From Nereida sp965655635 (GTDB lineage: Bacteria > Pseudomonadota > Alphaproteobacteria > Rhodobacterales > Rhodobacteraceae), in contig NZ_CBFHHE010000001.1 in the NCBI RefSeq assembly GCF_965655635.1, forward strand, positions 87,755 through 151,754: a stretch of DNA of 64,000 bases, read 5' to 3'. Below the pieces are notes generated by a model. It was not told the DNA's origin. It did not search any database and saw nothing but the letters and a program-made list of their open reading frames with translations. Numbering within the stretch: position 1 is the stretch's first letter; each line of letters starts with the position of its first letter. The translations under genes and the position numbers were made by a program. Positions 8,689 through 17,472 of the stretch are shown here, in pieces.

Positions 8689-10014
8689 TTACTCAGCCGC
8701 GTCGCGGTAAGGGGCTGCGCCACCGTATGGCACGTTGACACCGCCGTATCGGCGCACCCGCACGTTGCACTGTTCGGCGTGCCCAACAAACCCTTCCATC
8801 ATGCACAGGCGGCTGCCGTATTCGCCCACAAGGGTCGCAGATTCGTCTGTCAGGACACGCTGGTAGCTGTGTGTTTTCAGGAACTTACCAACCCAAAGAC
8901 CACCAGTATAGCGACCCGCCTTCTTGGTCGGCAGCGTGTGGTTTGTACCGATTACTTTATCACCATTTGCAACGTTTGTGCGGGGTCCAAGGAAAAGCGC
9001 GCCGTAGCTGGTCATGTTTTCAAGGAACCATTCATCACGGTCGGTCATGACTTGGATGTGCTCGGAACAAATCTCTTCAGAGACTTTCAACATCTCATCG
9101 TAGCTGTCGCACAAAATGACCTCGCCGTACTCTTCCCAGCTCACGCGTGCCGTGTCGCGTGTTGGCAAAATTTCGAGCAAACGCTCAATCTCAACTAGTG
9201 TTTCTTCGGCTAGTTTACGGCTGTTTGTGATCAAAACTGCAGGGCTGTTGTAACCATGTTCCGCCTGACCCAAAATATCCGTGGCCACAATTTCTGCGTC
9301 TACGGTGTCATCAGCAATCACGCAGGTTTCAGTTGGGCCTGCAAACAGATCGATGCCCACTTTACCAAACACCTGACGCTTAGCTTCCGCCACAAATTTA
9401 TTGCCAGGGCCTACGATCATGTCGCAAGGCTTCACACTTTCGGTACCGATGGCCATAGCGGCGACGGCCTGAATACCACCCAAAATCATGATTTCATCAG
9501 CGCCGGCCAAATGCATCGCAGTCACAACAGCTGGGTGGGGCTCACCATTTACGGGCGGGCTTGACGCCACAACGCGCGGCACGCCCGCCACTTTAGCCGT
9601 CAGAACGGACATATGCGCAGACGCGATCATGGGAAATTTGCCACCGGGCACATAGCAACCCGCGGATTGCACCGGAATGTTTTTGTGTCCTAGCACAACA
9701 CCCGGCATCGTTTCGACCTCAACATCGGTCATTGAGGCGCGCTGAATTTCGGCAAAGTTACGAATTTGCGCTTGGGCAAACTTAATATCATCAATCTCGC
9801 GGCTGGTCAGTTTTGACATGGCTGCTTCGATTTCAGATTGGCTCAGGGCAAAACGTTCCGGTGAATAGTTGTCAAACTTGACGGACAAATCGCGCACCGC
9901 CGCATCACCGCGTGCTTCGACATCGGACAATATGCCCTCAACGATGTCACGGGTCTGTTTATCATCAGCCGCTACGTCTTCTGCTGATTTGCCGCGCTTA
10001 AGATATTCAGCCAT
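8689..10014 (-). CDS. Histidinol dehydrogenase-family enzyme, sulfopropanediol dehydrogenase (HpsN)-like
   Basis: A 441-residue NAD-dependent dehydrogenase of the HisD fold. Conserved segments include VQSAGCYVPGGKFPMIASA, GGIQAVAAMAIGTES, PCDMIVGPGNKFVAEAKRQ, DLFAGPTET and the metal-site QAEHG. The AEHGYNSPAVL wording and the C-terminal YTGGLWVGKFLKTHSYQRV and GHAEQCNVRVRRYGG resemble paralogues annotated as sulfopropanediol 3-dehydrogenase in roseobacters rather than biosynthetic HisD, which is usually AEHD. No his genes are adjacent, also against a histidine role. It likely oxidises a hydroxylated small molecule; the substrate is unproven. Confidence 0.85.
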   Translation of the reverse strand: MAEYLKRGKSAEDVAADDKQTRDIVEGILSDVEARGDAAVRDLSVKFDNYSPERFALSQSEIEAAMSKLTSREIDDIKFAQAQIRNFAEIQRASMTDVEVETMPGVVLGHKNIPVQSAGCYVPGGKFPMIASAHMSVLTAKVAGVPRVVASSPPVNGEPHPAVVTAMHLAGADEIMILGGIQAVAAMAIGTESVKPCDMIVGPGNKFVAEAKRQVFGKVGIDLFAGPTETCVIADDTVDAEIVATDILGQAEHGYNSPAVLITNSRKLAEETLVEIERLLEILPTRDTARVSWEEYGEVILCDSYDEMLKVSEEICSEHIQVMTDRDEWFLENMTSYGALFLGPRTNVANGDKVIGTNHTLPTKKAGRYTGGLWVGKFLKTHSYQRVLTDESATLVGEYGSRLCMMEGFVGHAEQCNVRVRRYGGVNVPYGGAAPYRDAAE

Positions 10015-10089
10015 TTTAGGTCCCCCAATTTGGTTGGCGTCATGTCACCTTTCGCGTGACAATAGAGCGTTCCGCCCGTGGCTCAAGCA

Positions 10090-10110
10090 GTTTTTGCAAA
10101 GGTATGCAAA
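10090..10110. repeat. Short direct repeat upstream of the HisD-like gene
   Basis: TTTGCAAAGG is followed directly by TATGCAAAGC, a 10-base-period direct repeat about 80 bases upstream of the HisD-like start. It could be an operator, but there is no regulator next to it and similar 8-mers occur elsewhere by chance. Confidence 0.35.
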
Positions 10111-10182
10111 GCAGTGTGCAGCCAAGCATTTAGGGGGCGCGTAACGGGCTCATTCAATCTACGCAGTCTTGAAGTTGCAGAA

Positions 10183-10938
10183 TCACAAGCCGGCAAGACC
10201 CAATACGTCTTCGATTTGTTGCTCAATAATTTTGAGACAATCATCATCGCTGAACGAATGGTTTTTGCCGCGGACCAGCATCAGCCGAACGTCTTCACAG
10301 CTTACATGGTCGAGTAAACCAAGTGCAGTTTCCCGGGTGACTGATGCATCTTCGGTGCCTTGAACCATGCGCAGTACGAATGGTAATTCCACAGGCTGCC
10401 GCATCACCAGATTATTTCGGCCATCTTCGATCAGGCGTTTGGTAATCGGGTATGGCGCGCCATAATCAGACGGGACATGCACGACACCTTCGCGGTCAAG
10501 GGTCTCACGGGTTGGCGCATCAAAGCTTGCGAAAAAGCCGTCCTCGGTAAAATCAGGGGCCGCCGCGATGGTAACCATACCCGCCACATCCACCAAACCT
10601 GCGCGCGCAATCAGAAACGAAATCCAGCCCCCCATTGATGAACCAACAAGGACAACAGGACCCGAACTGACATGGGCGATCAAACCCTCAGCGTCAGCGT
10701 ACCAATCACCGATTGCCCCATCAACAAATGCGCCCTCGGATACACCGTGCCCTGAATAATCAAAGCGTAAGAACGCGCGGCCTGAGCGTGCTGCCCATTC
10801 TTGCAAATAAACGGCTTTGCTGCCTGACATATCAGACATGAAGCCGCCCAAGAACACGACCAAAGGCCCTTTGCCTTCGGTCAGGTGGTAGGCAATTTTG
10901 CGACCCGTGGGGGCCTGCCAAACAGACGGCTTAGTCAC
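10183..10938 (-). CDS. Alpha/beta hydrolase
   Basis: A 251-residue serine hydrolase of the alpha/beta fold. VVFLGGFMSDMSGSKA contains the oxyanion-hole region, VLVGSSMGGW the nucleophile elbow (Ser in GSSMGG), and VRGKNHSFSDDD the catalytic histidine near the C-terminus. There is no signal peptide. The likely start is a GTG inside the end of the upstream lipoprotein gene (GTGACTAA overlap) with GGAG nine bases before it; an ATG further upstream is less likely. Substrate unknown. It is coupled to a small lipoprotein gene. Confidence 0.85.
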   Translation of the reverse strand: MTKPSVWQAPTGRKIAYHLTEGKGPLVVFLGGFMSDMSGSKAVYLQEWAARSGRAFLRFDYSGHGVSEGAFVDGAIGDWYADAEGLIAHVSSGPVVLVGSSMGGWISFLIARAGLVDVAGMVTIAAAPDFTEDGFFASFDAPTRETLDREGVVHVPSDYGAPYPITKRLIEDGRNNLVMRQPVELPFVLRMVQGTEDASVTRETALGLLDHVSCEDVRLMLVRGKNHSFSDDDCLKIIEQQIEDVLGLAGL

Positions 10939-11215
10939 AGACCAAAACTCCGGACAGCGGGTCAATCAACGGCTCCAGATAGGCCCCGTCACTCCCACGG
11001 CGGCTGACCGAATAGCACCCATTAGGCGATTTATAGAGCGATGACGCGCCAACACCCTCAGGAAGCGCACGTACGGCTTTTTTGGATATACTCGCCGGTG
11101 TGCTTGGGGATGTCCCTGCGACACTACCCGAGGTTTCGCCACAAGCTGTAAGGCCAAGGCACAGACCGAATGCGACTGCACCCTTCACCATGTTATGGCT
11201 TAAAATCTTATTCAT
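10931..11215 (-). CDS. Small lipoprotein
   Basis: A 94-residue protein with a lipoprotein signal: a hydrophobic stretch (VKGAVAFGLCLGLTACGE) whose LTAC lipobox would place the acylated Cys at about residue 25. The mature part is Ser/Thr-rich and then contains NGCYSVSRRG and a C-terminal Cys-Asp. I used the second ATG (MNKILSHNM), as the first adds only five residues. It is upstream of and overlaps the hydrolase gene. No named family recognised. Confidence 0.75.
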   Translation of the reverse strand: MNKILSHNMVKGAVAFGLCLGLTACGETSGSVAGTSPSTPASISKKAVRALPEGVGASSLYKSPNGCYSVSRRGSDGAYLEPLIDPLSGVLVCD

Positions 11216-11371
11216 CGCACAGCGCCCCAACTCATTTTCATACGCCTAGGCTAAGACTTTCCCGCGTAAGTTCAACCGCAAGCAGGCGCATAATGCGATT
11301 AAACCAAAAGCGCATTTGGATTATCTTGTGACTATATTGTCACCTGTATGTCCTAAGCGTATCCACTACAA

Positions 11372-12106
11372 ATGGACAACATATTCAAAGCCATCGCTGA
11401 CCCCTCACGCCGTGCACTGCTGCACGCACTTCTTGATCAAGACGGTCAAACGCTTACCGCGCTTGAAGAACGCCTTGATATGACCCGTTTCGGCGTGATG
11501 AAACACCTTAAAGTTTTGACAGCAGCGGGCCTTATCCAGACCCAAAAGCAAGGGCGGTTCAAGTATCACACCCTTACCCCATTGGCGCTTCTTGATGCGC
11601 TTGATACGTGGCTTGATCCGATGCGCATTCATCCAGCCGTTCGTGATGTCATGACCCTTAAACCACATCTGGCCGATGCCGCGCTGCCCGATCACACGCC
11701 TGATTTTGAGATGTCTTGCACACTTACAGCAGCGCCTAAGCGGGTCTGGCAAGCGCTGACAAATCCAGATGAAATTCCGCATTACCACTTCATCACAGGC
11801 CAAGTTTTGCGCGACAGCGCACGACTGGCCCACCACGCGAGTGACGGGGCGACCTTGCTTGAAACGATTGACCTAAACGTTGATCCTGAGCGCCGGCTTG
11901 AGCAGTCTTTCCGCCCGCTTTGGGGTGGCGAGACGCAGACATCGCTGTTGGCATTTACGCTTCGGGACGCGGGAGGTCACACACGGCTTACGATTGCGCA
12001 CGATAAGCTGGGCACGTCAGACACCGCGATGCCCGAAGCGTGGGCGCGGTATATCACCAACCTGAATGCCTTTCTTACCCACGGCACTTCACAATTCGCG
12101 ACGTGA
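11372..12106 (+). CDS. ArsR-type regulator fused to an SRPBCC (AHSA1) domain
   Basis: A 244-residue two-domain protein. Residues ~1-95 are an ArsR-like winged helix: it starts MDNIFKAIADPSRRALLHAL and has recognition-helix region MTRFGVMKHLKVLTAAGLI. Residues ~112-238 are an SRPBCC/AHSA1 domain (MSCTLTAAPKRVWQALTNPDEIPHY), a hydrophobic-ligand fold. No CxC metal-binding motif of classical ArsR is present, so a small-molecule or protein signal is more likely than arsenic. It lies between the divergent lipoprotein/hydrolase pair and a glutathione-transferase gene; either could be a target. Confidence 0.85.
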   Translation: MDNIFKAIADPSRRALLHALLDQDGQTLTALEERLDMTRFGVMKHLKVLTAAGLIQTQKQGRFKYHTLTPLALLDALDTWLDPMRIHPAVRDVMTLKPHLADAALPDHTPDFEMSCTLTAAPKRVWQALTNPDEIPHYHFITGQVLRDSARLAHHASDGATLLETIDLNVDPERRLEQSFRPLWGGETQTSLLAFTLRDAGGHTRLTIAHDKLGTSDTAMPEAWARYITNLNAFLTHGTSQFAT

Positions 12107-12231
12107 CGTAGGGCAGCCTAAGTTTATTCAAACGCTGCGCCCGTCCCATTGCAGTCCGCTCACAACGGGTTAGGTCTTGGACTGAGATCATCACCGGCCA
12201 ACCGGCTGGTCACAATTCCAAGAGGTCGCAC

Positions 12232-13089
12232 ATGAGTTACACGCCCCCAAAAGTCTGGACATGGGACAGCGCATCTGGAGGCAAATTTGCCTCAATCAAC
12301 CGCCCCATCGCGGGCCCTACACACTTCGCAGATTTGCCAAGTGACGTACATCCGCTGCAACTTCACTCACTAGCAACACCAAACGGCGTCAAAGTCACAG
12401 TGATGCTCGAAGAGCTGTTGGCCGCAGGTCACACTGGCGCTGAGTACGACGCGTGGTTGATTAACATCCAAGAAGGCCATCAATTCTCTACCGGGTTTGT
12501 CGACGTTAATCCCAATTCAAAAATTCCCGCGCTTTTTGACAAAGACACTGGCGTGCGCGTGTTCGAGTCCGGTGCGATCCTTTTGTATCTGGCAGAGAAA
12601 TTTAATGCGTTCCTCCCAAAAGATATCGAGGCACGGACCGAGACGTTGAACTGGCTCTTTTGGCTGCAAGGTTCCGCGCCCTATTTGGGCGGCGGCTTTG
12701 GCCACTTTTTCGCCTACGCACCTGAAAAATTCGAATACGCCATCAACCGCTTCACGATGGAAGCTAAACGCCAACTCGACGTGCTAGAACGTAACCTTGA
12801 AGACCGTGAATATTTGGCAGGCGATGAATACACGATCGCGGATATTGCAACGGTTCCGTGGTACGGCGCAGTGGTCAAAGACTTGGTTTATCCCGGCGCA
12901 CAGAAGTTTCTGGATGCGGCAAGCTATACCAATGTGACCCGTTGGGCAGAAAACATCATGGCGCGCCCTGCCTATGTGCGTGGCAACAAAGTAAATCGTG
13001 CGTGGGGTGAGCCCGAAAACCAATTGCATGAGCGCCATGATGCCTCAGATTTTAGCACGAAAACTCAAGACAAGCTTGCAAAAGACTAG
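12232..13089 (+). CDS. yghU: Glutathione S-transferase, YghU-type
   Basis: A 285-residue GST of the nu-class/YghU family, which has an extended N-terminus (MSYTPPKVWTWDSASGGKFASINRPIAG) before the thioredoxin-like domain. The glutathione-site segment NSKIPALFDKDTGVRVFESGAILLYLAEK is present, followed by an all-helical C-terminal domain (YLAGDEYTIADIATVPWYG). E. coli YghU has disulfide-reductase/peroxidase activity toward glutathione derivatives. AAGAGG precedes the ATG. It sits behind the ArsR-SRPBCC regulator on the same strand, 125 bases away. Confidence 0.9.
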   Translation: MSYTPPKVWTWDSASGGKFASINRPIAGPTHFADLPSDVHPLQLHSLATPNGVKVTVMLEELLAAGHTGAEYDAWLINIQEGHQFSTGFVDVNPNSKIPALFDKDTGVRVFESGAILLYLAEKFNAFLPKDIEARTETLNWLFWLQGSAPYLGGGFGHFFAYAPEKFEYAINRFTMEAKRQLDVLERNLEDREYLAGDEYTIADIATVPWYGAVVKDLVYPGAQKFLDAASYTNVTRWAENIMARPAYVRGNKVNRAWGEPENQLHERHDASDFSTKTQDKLAKD

Positions 13090-13265
13090 CTGACAACACG
13101 TTTCTGCGCTGCGCCAGCTGTAGTCTTGACGCGGCGCGGCGCACGCCCCCTTCGCACGGTCGAAACCTGCGCTTGACGAGTTTCGCAACAAACGGCACAA
13201 CGGTGCCGAACCCCACCCGCAACCGCGCGCTTTTGTAGGCGCGAAACTGACGAAAGGGCACGCCA

Positions 13266-15218
13266 ATGAGCGCCCAAACCACCCTCACCCTCCCCGATGG
13301 ATCACAGCGCAGCTACGACGCAGGCGTCACACCCGCCGAAGTTGCGACATCCATCGCCACAAGCCTTGGCAAAAAGGCTATTTCCGCAACTGTCGACGAC
13401 CAACACTGGGACCTACAATGGCCCATAAACACCGACGCGGCGATTGCCATCAACACCATGAAAGACGCCGAGCTTGCGCTTGAGTTGATCCGTCACGATC
13501 TGGCGCACATCATGGCGCGCGCAGTTCAAGAAATTTGGCCAAACGTCAAAGTCACAATCGGGCCAGTTATCGACAACGGCTGGTATTATGATTTTGACCG
13601 CAAAGAACCTTTCACACCCGAAGATCTGGGTGCCATAGAAAAGAAGATGAAAGAGATCATCAACTTGCGGGACGCAGTGCGCACCGAAGTCTGGGAGCGC
13701 GACGTTGCGATCAAACATTACGAAGATCGCGGTGAGCCTTACAAAGTTGAATTGATCGAAGCGATCCCGGGCGATGAGCCGCTTCGGATGTATTGGCACG
13801 GCGACTGGCAAGACCTATGCCGTGGCCCGCACTTGCAACACACAGGTCAAGTTCCCGCAGATGCGTTCAAATTGATGTCTGTGGCGGGCGCCTACTGGCG
13901 CGGCGACAGCGACCGCGCAATGCTGCAACGTATCTACGGCGTGGCATTCCAGAACAAAGAGGACCTGCGTAAATACCTCAACATGCTTGAGGAGGCCGCA
14001 AAGCGCGATCACCGTAAACTGGGCCGCGAGATGGACTTGTTCCACATGCAAGAGGAAGCGCCAGGTCAGGTTTTCTGGCACCCCAACGGCTGGACGGTGT
14101 ACACACTGCTGCAGGACTATATGCGCCGCAAACAGCGTGGCGGCGGCTACGTTGAAGTGAACACACCGCAAGTGGTTGACCGCAAACTGTGGGAAGCCTC
14201 AGGGCACTGGGACAAATACCAAGAGAACATGTTCATCGTTGAAGTCGACGAAGAACACGCCCGTGAAAAAGCGGTGAACGCACTGAAGCCAATGAACTGC
14301 CCGTGTCACGTACAGATCTTCAACCAAGGCCTGAAGTCATATCGCGACCTGCCACTTCGCATGGCAGAGTTTGGCAGCTGTAACCGTTACGAGCCTTCAG
14401 GCGCACTGCACGGCATCATGCGCGTGCGCGGTTTCACACAAGATGACGGGCACATCTTCTGTTCTGAGGACGACATCACGGCAGAGACCAAGAAGTTCAT
14501 CGACTTTCTTGCTGAAATCTACGCCGACCTTGGGTTTACAGATTGGACAATCAAGCTCTCTACGCGCCCAGAAAAGCGGATCGGATCGGACGAAAGCTGG
14601 GACCGCGTTGAGGCCGCACTAGGTGACGCATGTCAAAACGCAGGCTACGCCTATGAACTTCTGGAGGGTGAAGGCGCATTTTACGGCCCGAAACTTGAGT
14701 TCACATTGACAGACGCCATTGGCCGCAACTGGCAATGCGGCACGCTGCAGGTTGACCCCAACTTACCCGAGCGGCTTGATGCAACTTTTGTTGGTTCTGA
14801 CAACGAACGCCACCGCCCCGTTATGCTGCACCGCGCTGTTTTGGGCAGTTTTGAACGCTTCATCGGCATCTTGATCGAAGAGCACGCTGGCAAGCTGCCG
14901 TTCTGGTTGGCCCCTCGTCAAGTTGTTGTGGCGGCGATTATCTCGGATGCGAATGACTATGTATTGCAAAAAGTTGAGGAACTGCGCGCCGCTGGCATCC
15001 GCGCTGAAGCAGACATTCGCAATGAGAAAATCAACTACAAAGTGCGCGAACACAGCTTGGGTAAAGTGCCTGTGATCTTGGCGGTTGGCGCCCGCGAAGT
15101 TGAAGAAGGAACTGTCTCAATCCGCCGCCTCGGTGAAAAGCAGACGTCTGTGCAAAGTTTTGCAGAGACCCTTCCACAGCTTGCCCAAGACGCGACACCG
15201 CCCGATTTGCGGAACTGA
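13266..15218 (+). CDS. thrS: Threonyl-tRNA synthetase
   Basis: A full-length 650-residue class II aminoacyl-tRNA synthetase. Order: TGS domain (~1-60), the editing/second additional domain with HDLAH near residue 78 and the WHGDWQDLCRGPHLQHTG region, the catalytic core with zinc-binding Cys in MNCPCHVQIF and His in DDGHIFC and MLHRAVLGSFERF, then the anticodon-binding domain (QVVVAAIISDANDYVLQ). AAAGGG lies upstream of the ATG. The 176 bases before it are GC-rich; I see no T-box-like structure and no supported gene there. It is followed by a perfect terminator. Confidence 0.97.
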   Translation: MSAQTTLTLPDGSQRSYDAGVTPAEVATSIATSLGKKAISATVDDQHWDLQWPINTDAAIAINTMKDAELALELIRHDLAHIMARAVQEIWPNVKVTIGPVIDNGWYYDFDRKEPFTPEDLGAIEKKMKEIINLRDAVRTEVWERDVAIKHYEDRGEPYKVELIEAIPGDEPLRMYWHGDWQDLCRGPHLQHTGQVPADAFKLMSVAGAYWRGDSDRAMLQRIYGVAFQNKEDLRKYLNMLEEAAKRDHRKLGREMDLFHMQEEAPGQVFWHPNGWTVYTLLQDYMRRKQRGGGYVEVNTPQVVDRKLWEASGHWDKYQENMFIVEVDEEHAREKAVNALKPMNCPCHVQIFNQGLKSYRDLPLRMAEFGSCNRYEPSGALHGIMRVRGFTQDDGHIFCSEDDITAETKKFIDFLAEIYADLGFTDWTIKLSTRPEKRIGSDESWDRVEAALGDACQNAGYAYELLEGEGAFYGPKLEFTLTDAIGRNWQCGTLQVDPNLPERLDATFVGSDNERHRPVMLHRAVLGSFERFIGILIEEHAGKLPFWLAPRQVVVAAIISDANDYVLQKVEELRAAGIRAEADIRNEKINYKVREHSLGKVPVILAVGAREVEEGTVSIRRLGEKQTSVQSFAETLPQLAQDATPPDLRN

Positions 15219-15273
15219 AACATCTGTAGTCATTGCACAGAGATGTGCTAAATTTGACTACTGAAAATGTTAC

Positions 15274-15310
15274 AAAGGCCGCCCCGTGTCCATGCACGGG
15301 GCGGCCTTTT
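15274..15310 (+). terminator. Strong terminator after thrS
   Basis: A perfect 15-bp stem (15274-15288 with 15295-15309, arm AAAGGCCGCCCCGTG) and a 6-base loop, ending in TTTT. It separates thrS from the bufferin-type cluster. Confidence 0.9.
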
Positions 15311-15490
15311 GCTGTTTGTACTGACACAAACAGCCCAGATTGGCGCAAAAGCGCGGCCCAAACCATAACGTTAGATCCCGGCACCGTGCATCACGCGCCC
15401 GTGAGTGGCAACTTATCGCCTTCAAGCGCAATCTGAAGTCATTCCTGATGTTTTAGGGACCTTGACACACACTCTTGAAAGGACGTTCAC

Positions 15491-15781
15491 ATGTCGACAA
15501 CAGCTAAATCACTTGCAGTAGCCGCTTCTATCGCAGCAGCGCTGACCTCTCACGCAACCGTTTCTGAAGCTGCTGGCGCAAAAGAGAAATGCTACGGCGT
15601 ATCTCTTGCTGGCAAAAACGATTGCGCCGCAGGCCCTGGTACAACGTGCGCAGGCACCTCAACAGTTGATTATCAAGGCAACGCGTGGACACTTGTTGCA
15701 GCTGGCACATGCGACACTCTTGAAGTTGACGGCGACCGCATGGGGTCACTTGAGCCACTTGAGCATGACCTACCAGCATAA
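15491..15781 (+). CDS. bufA: Bufferin-type precursor peptide (DUF2282)
   Basis: A 96-residue DUF2282 protein. A signal peptide spans ~1-27 (MSTTAKSLAVAASIAAALTS...). The mature part carries four cysteines, C34 (KEKCYG), C45 (KNDCAA), C53 (TTCAGTS) and C74 (AGTCDTL), the pattern of BufA1-type precursors. In bufferins the Cys residues are modified by a multinuclear non-heme iron enzyme into copper-binding heterocycles, and the peptide is exported with its signal intact during modification. AAGGA precedes the ATG. It is followed directly by the matching DUF692, DUF2063 and DoxX genes. Identification rests on the sequence pattern plus this exact neighbourhood. Confidence 0.88.
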   Translation: MSTTAKSLAVAASIAAALTSHATVSEAAGAKEKCYGVSLAGKNDCAAGPGTTCAGTSTVDYQGNAWTLVAAGTCDTLEVDGDRMGSLEPLEHDLPA

Positions 15782-15853
15782 TCTGATGCACTGGTACACG
15801 CGCGGGGAACGACCTTGCGCGTGTACATTCTAAAGATCGCCGAAAGTTTCTTC

Positions 15854-16783
15854 ATGTTTGACCACTCCAACACCCCTGATTTTGCCAAGCTAACGCACGG
15901 CGTTGGCGTGGGTTATAAACCGCAGCATTTCTCTGACATTATGCCATCCGGAGGCGCGGTTGATTGGCTTGAGATACACGCAGAAAACTACATGGATGAC
16001 GGCGGGCGTCCCCTTGCACAGCTTGAGGCGCTTGGCGCGAAATACCCTCTCTCCATTCGTGGTGTTGGGCTGTCTATTGGCTCCGAAGGGCCCCTTGATC
16101 CTGCGCATTTGAAACGGCTCCAGAAACTTTGTGACCGCGTGGACCCCGCAAGTTTTTCAGGACATCTTGCGTGGTCGACCCATAACATGGGCTTTCTAAA
16201 CGACCTATTGCCCCTACCCTACACAGACCAAACGCTGAACACAGTTGCCGCACATATTGATCAGGTGCAAAATGCCCTTGGTCGTCAAATGCTGTTGGAA
16301 AATCCGTCCAACTATCTCGCGTTCAAAGAAACCCAAATGCCTGAGGTAGAGTTTCTAACAGAACTGGTCGAACGTACGGGCTGCGGGCTGCTGCTGGATG
16401 TAAGCAATGTGTTTATCTCAGCTACCAACCAGCAAACAGACCCGCTCTCATATTTAAACGCGTTTCCACTGGCTCATGTGGGCGAAATACATATCAGTGG
16501 CCATGATCATGATATTGATGACCACGGCGCACCGTTGCTTATTGATAGCCACGGGCGTGAGGTAGCTGAACCCGTTTGGGTGCTCCTAGATCATGTGTTG
16601 CGCACGGCTGGGTTGCGCCCCGTTTTGATAGAATGGGATACGGATGTGCCCGAATGGCCCGTGCTAGCAGCCGAGGCCGCACGCGCCAAAACCGCTTTGC
16701 AAACGGCGGTCCCTGCGTGCTTTCCCAAGATGCATTCACGCAGGCGCTGCTTGATCCAAACGCAGCAACGCCTGCGGGATTGA
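15854..16783 (+). CDS. bufB: MNIO (DUF692) bufferin-modifying enzyme
   Basis: A 309-residue DUF692 protein of the multinuclear non-heme iron-dependent oxidase family with a TIM-barrel-like fold. Motifs include GVGVGYKPQHFSDI at the start, WLEIHAENYM, GHLAWST, LLENPSNYL, CGLLLDVSNVFIS, VGEIHISGHDHD and VLIEWD; the His/Glu/Asp/Asn residues in these are expected iron ligands. It would oxidise Cys in the upstream precursor. I chose the ATG at MFDHSNTPDF; earlier in-frame starts add a poorly conserved leader. Its C-terminus overlaps the partner gene by about 67 bases, so partner and enzyme are co-translated. Confidence 0.9.
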   Translation: MFDHSNTPDFAKLTHGVGVGYKPQHFSDIMPSGGAVDWLEIHAENYMDDGGRPLAQLEALGAKYPLSIRGVGLSIGSEGPLDPAHLKRLQKLCDRVDPASFSGHLAWSTHNMGFLNDLLPLPYTDQTLNTVAAHIDQVQNALGRQMLLENPSNYLAFKETQMPEVEFLTELVERTGCGLLLDVSNVFISATNQQTDPLSYLNAFPLAHVGEIHISGHDHDIDDHGAPLLIDSHGREVAEPVWVLLDHVLRTAGLRPVLIEWDTDVPEWPVLAAEAARAKTALQTAVPACFPKMHSRRRCLIQTQQRLRD

Positions 16784-17472
16784 TCGATCCGAAGGGCGAA
16801 ACGGCCCCCAAACGCTTTGCTGTCTATCGCAACAACGTTGCAGTTAGCCTGACCAATGCCCTGAAAGAAGGGTTTCCAGTGGTACACAAACTGGTCGGCG
16901 ATGATTTCTTTACGGCGATGGCCAGCGTTTTCATTCGCAAACATCCCCCTGAAAGCCCCATGATGATGCATTATGGTGCGGAACTGCCCAAGTTTCTGAC
17001 CAGCTTTGCCCCCGCAACGAAGCTTGGTTACCTGTCCGATGTGGCACGTCTCGAGTTAGCAATGCGCAGAAGTTACCACGCAGCTGATGCGCGCCCAGTT
17101 GCTGCTGACTTGCTGGGGTCAATTGAGCCAGATGCATTGATGAGCATGTATTTCACACTGGCGCCAGCGGTTCAGATCTTACGCTCTAGGTGGCCTATTT
17201 ACAGTATCTGGGCGGCAAATATGTTGGGTACGGAACTGCCCAACGGAGCGCGAGGCCAAGCCGTCTTGATAACCCGCGCCGAATTTGACCCGGTGCCACA
17301 TCTACTCGGTGTTGGTACAGCAACCTTTATTGGCGCCCTCGCAGAACATAACTTCGGCAACGCCCACGACACTGCCCTAGCCGCAGCACCGGGCTTTGAC
17401 CTAAGCGCAGCCCTTGGTGTGCTGCTGGCGGGAAATGCGATCACCTCCATCACAGAAAGCCCCCTGACATGA
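16717..17472 (+). CDS. bufC: Bufferin partner protein (DUF2063, putative DNA-binding domain family)
   Basis: About 251 residues. The N-terminal half is a DUF2063 domain (LSQDAFTQALLDPNAATP..., RFAVYRNNVAVSLTNALKEGFPVVHKLVGDDFF), which recruits the precursor leader to the MNIO enzyme in characterised systems despite its 'putative DNA-binding' name. The C-terminal half matches the usual extension. I chose a GTG (VLSQDAF) with GGCGG upstream, inside the bufB coding region; no good ATG lies nearby. It ends with an ATGA junction to the DoxX gene. Confidence 0.85.
   Translation: MLSQDAFTQALLDPNAATPAGLIDPKGETAPKRFAVYRNNVAVSLTNALKEGFPVVHKLVGDDFFTAMASVFIRKHPPESPMMMHYGAELPKFLTSFAPATKLGYLSDVARLELAMRRSYHAADARPVAADLLGSIEPDALMSMYFTLAPAVQILRSRWPIYSIWAANMLGTELPNGARGQAVLITRAEFDPVPHLLGVGTATFIGALAEHNFGNAHDTALAAAPGFDLSAALGVLLAGNAITSITESPLT

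Noticed and set aside
13045..13288. Overlapping minus-strand frames before thrS
   Set aside because: They overlap the GST end and thrS start, have skewed Arg/Cys/Ala composition and no ribosome site; typical of GC-rich shadows.
15366..15395. TAACG...CGTG spacing upstream of the bufferin genes, like an ECF sigma promoter
   Set aside because: The match is short and degenerate and no ECF sigma/anti-sigma gene is in the window; not reported as a promoter.
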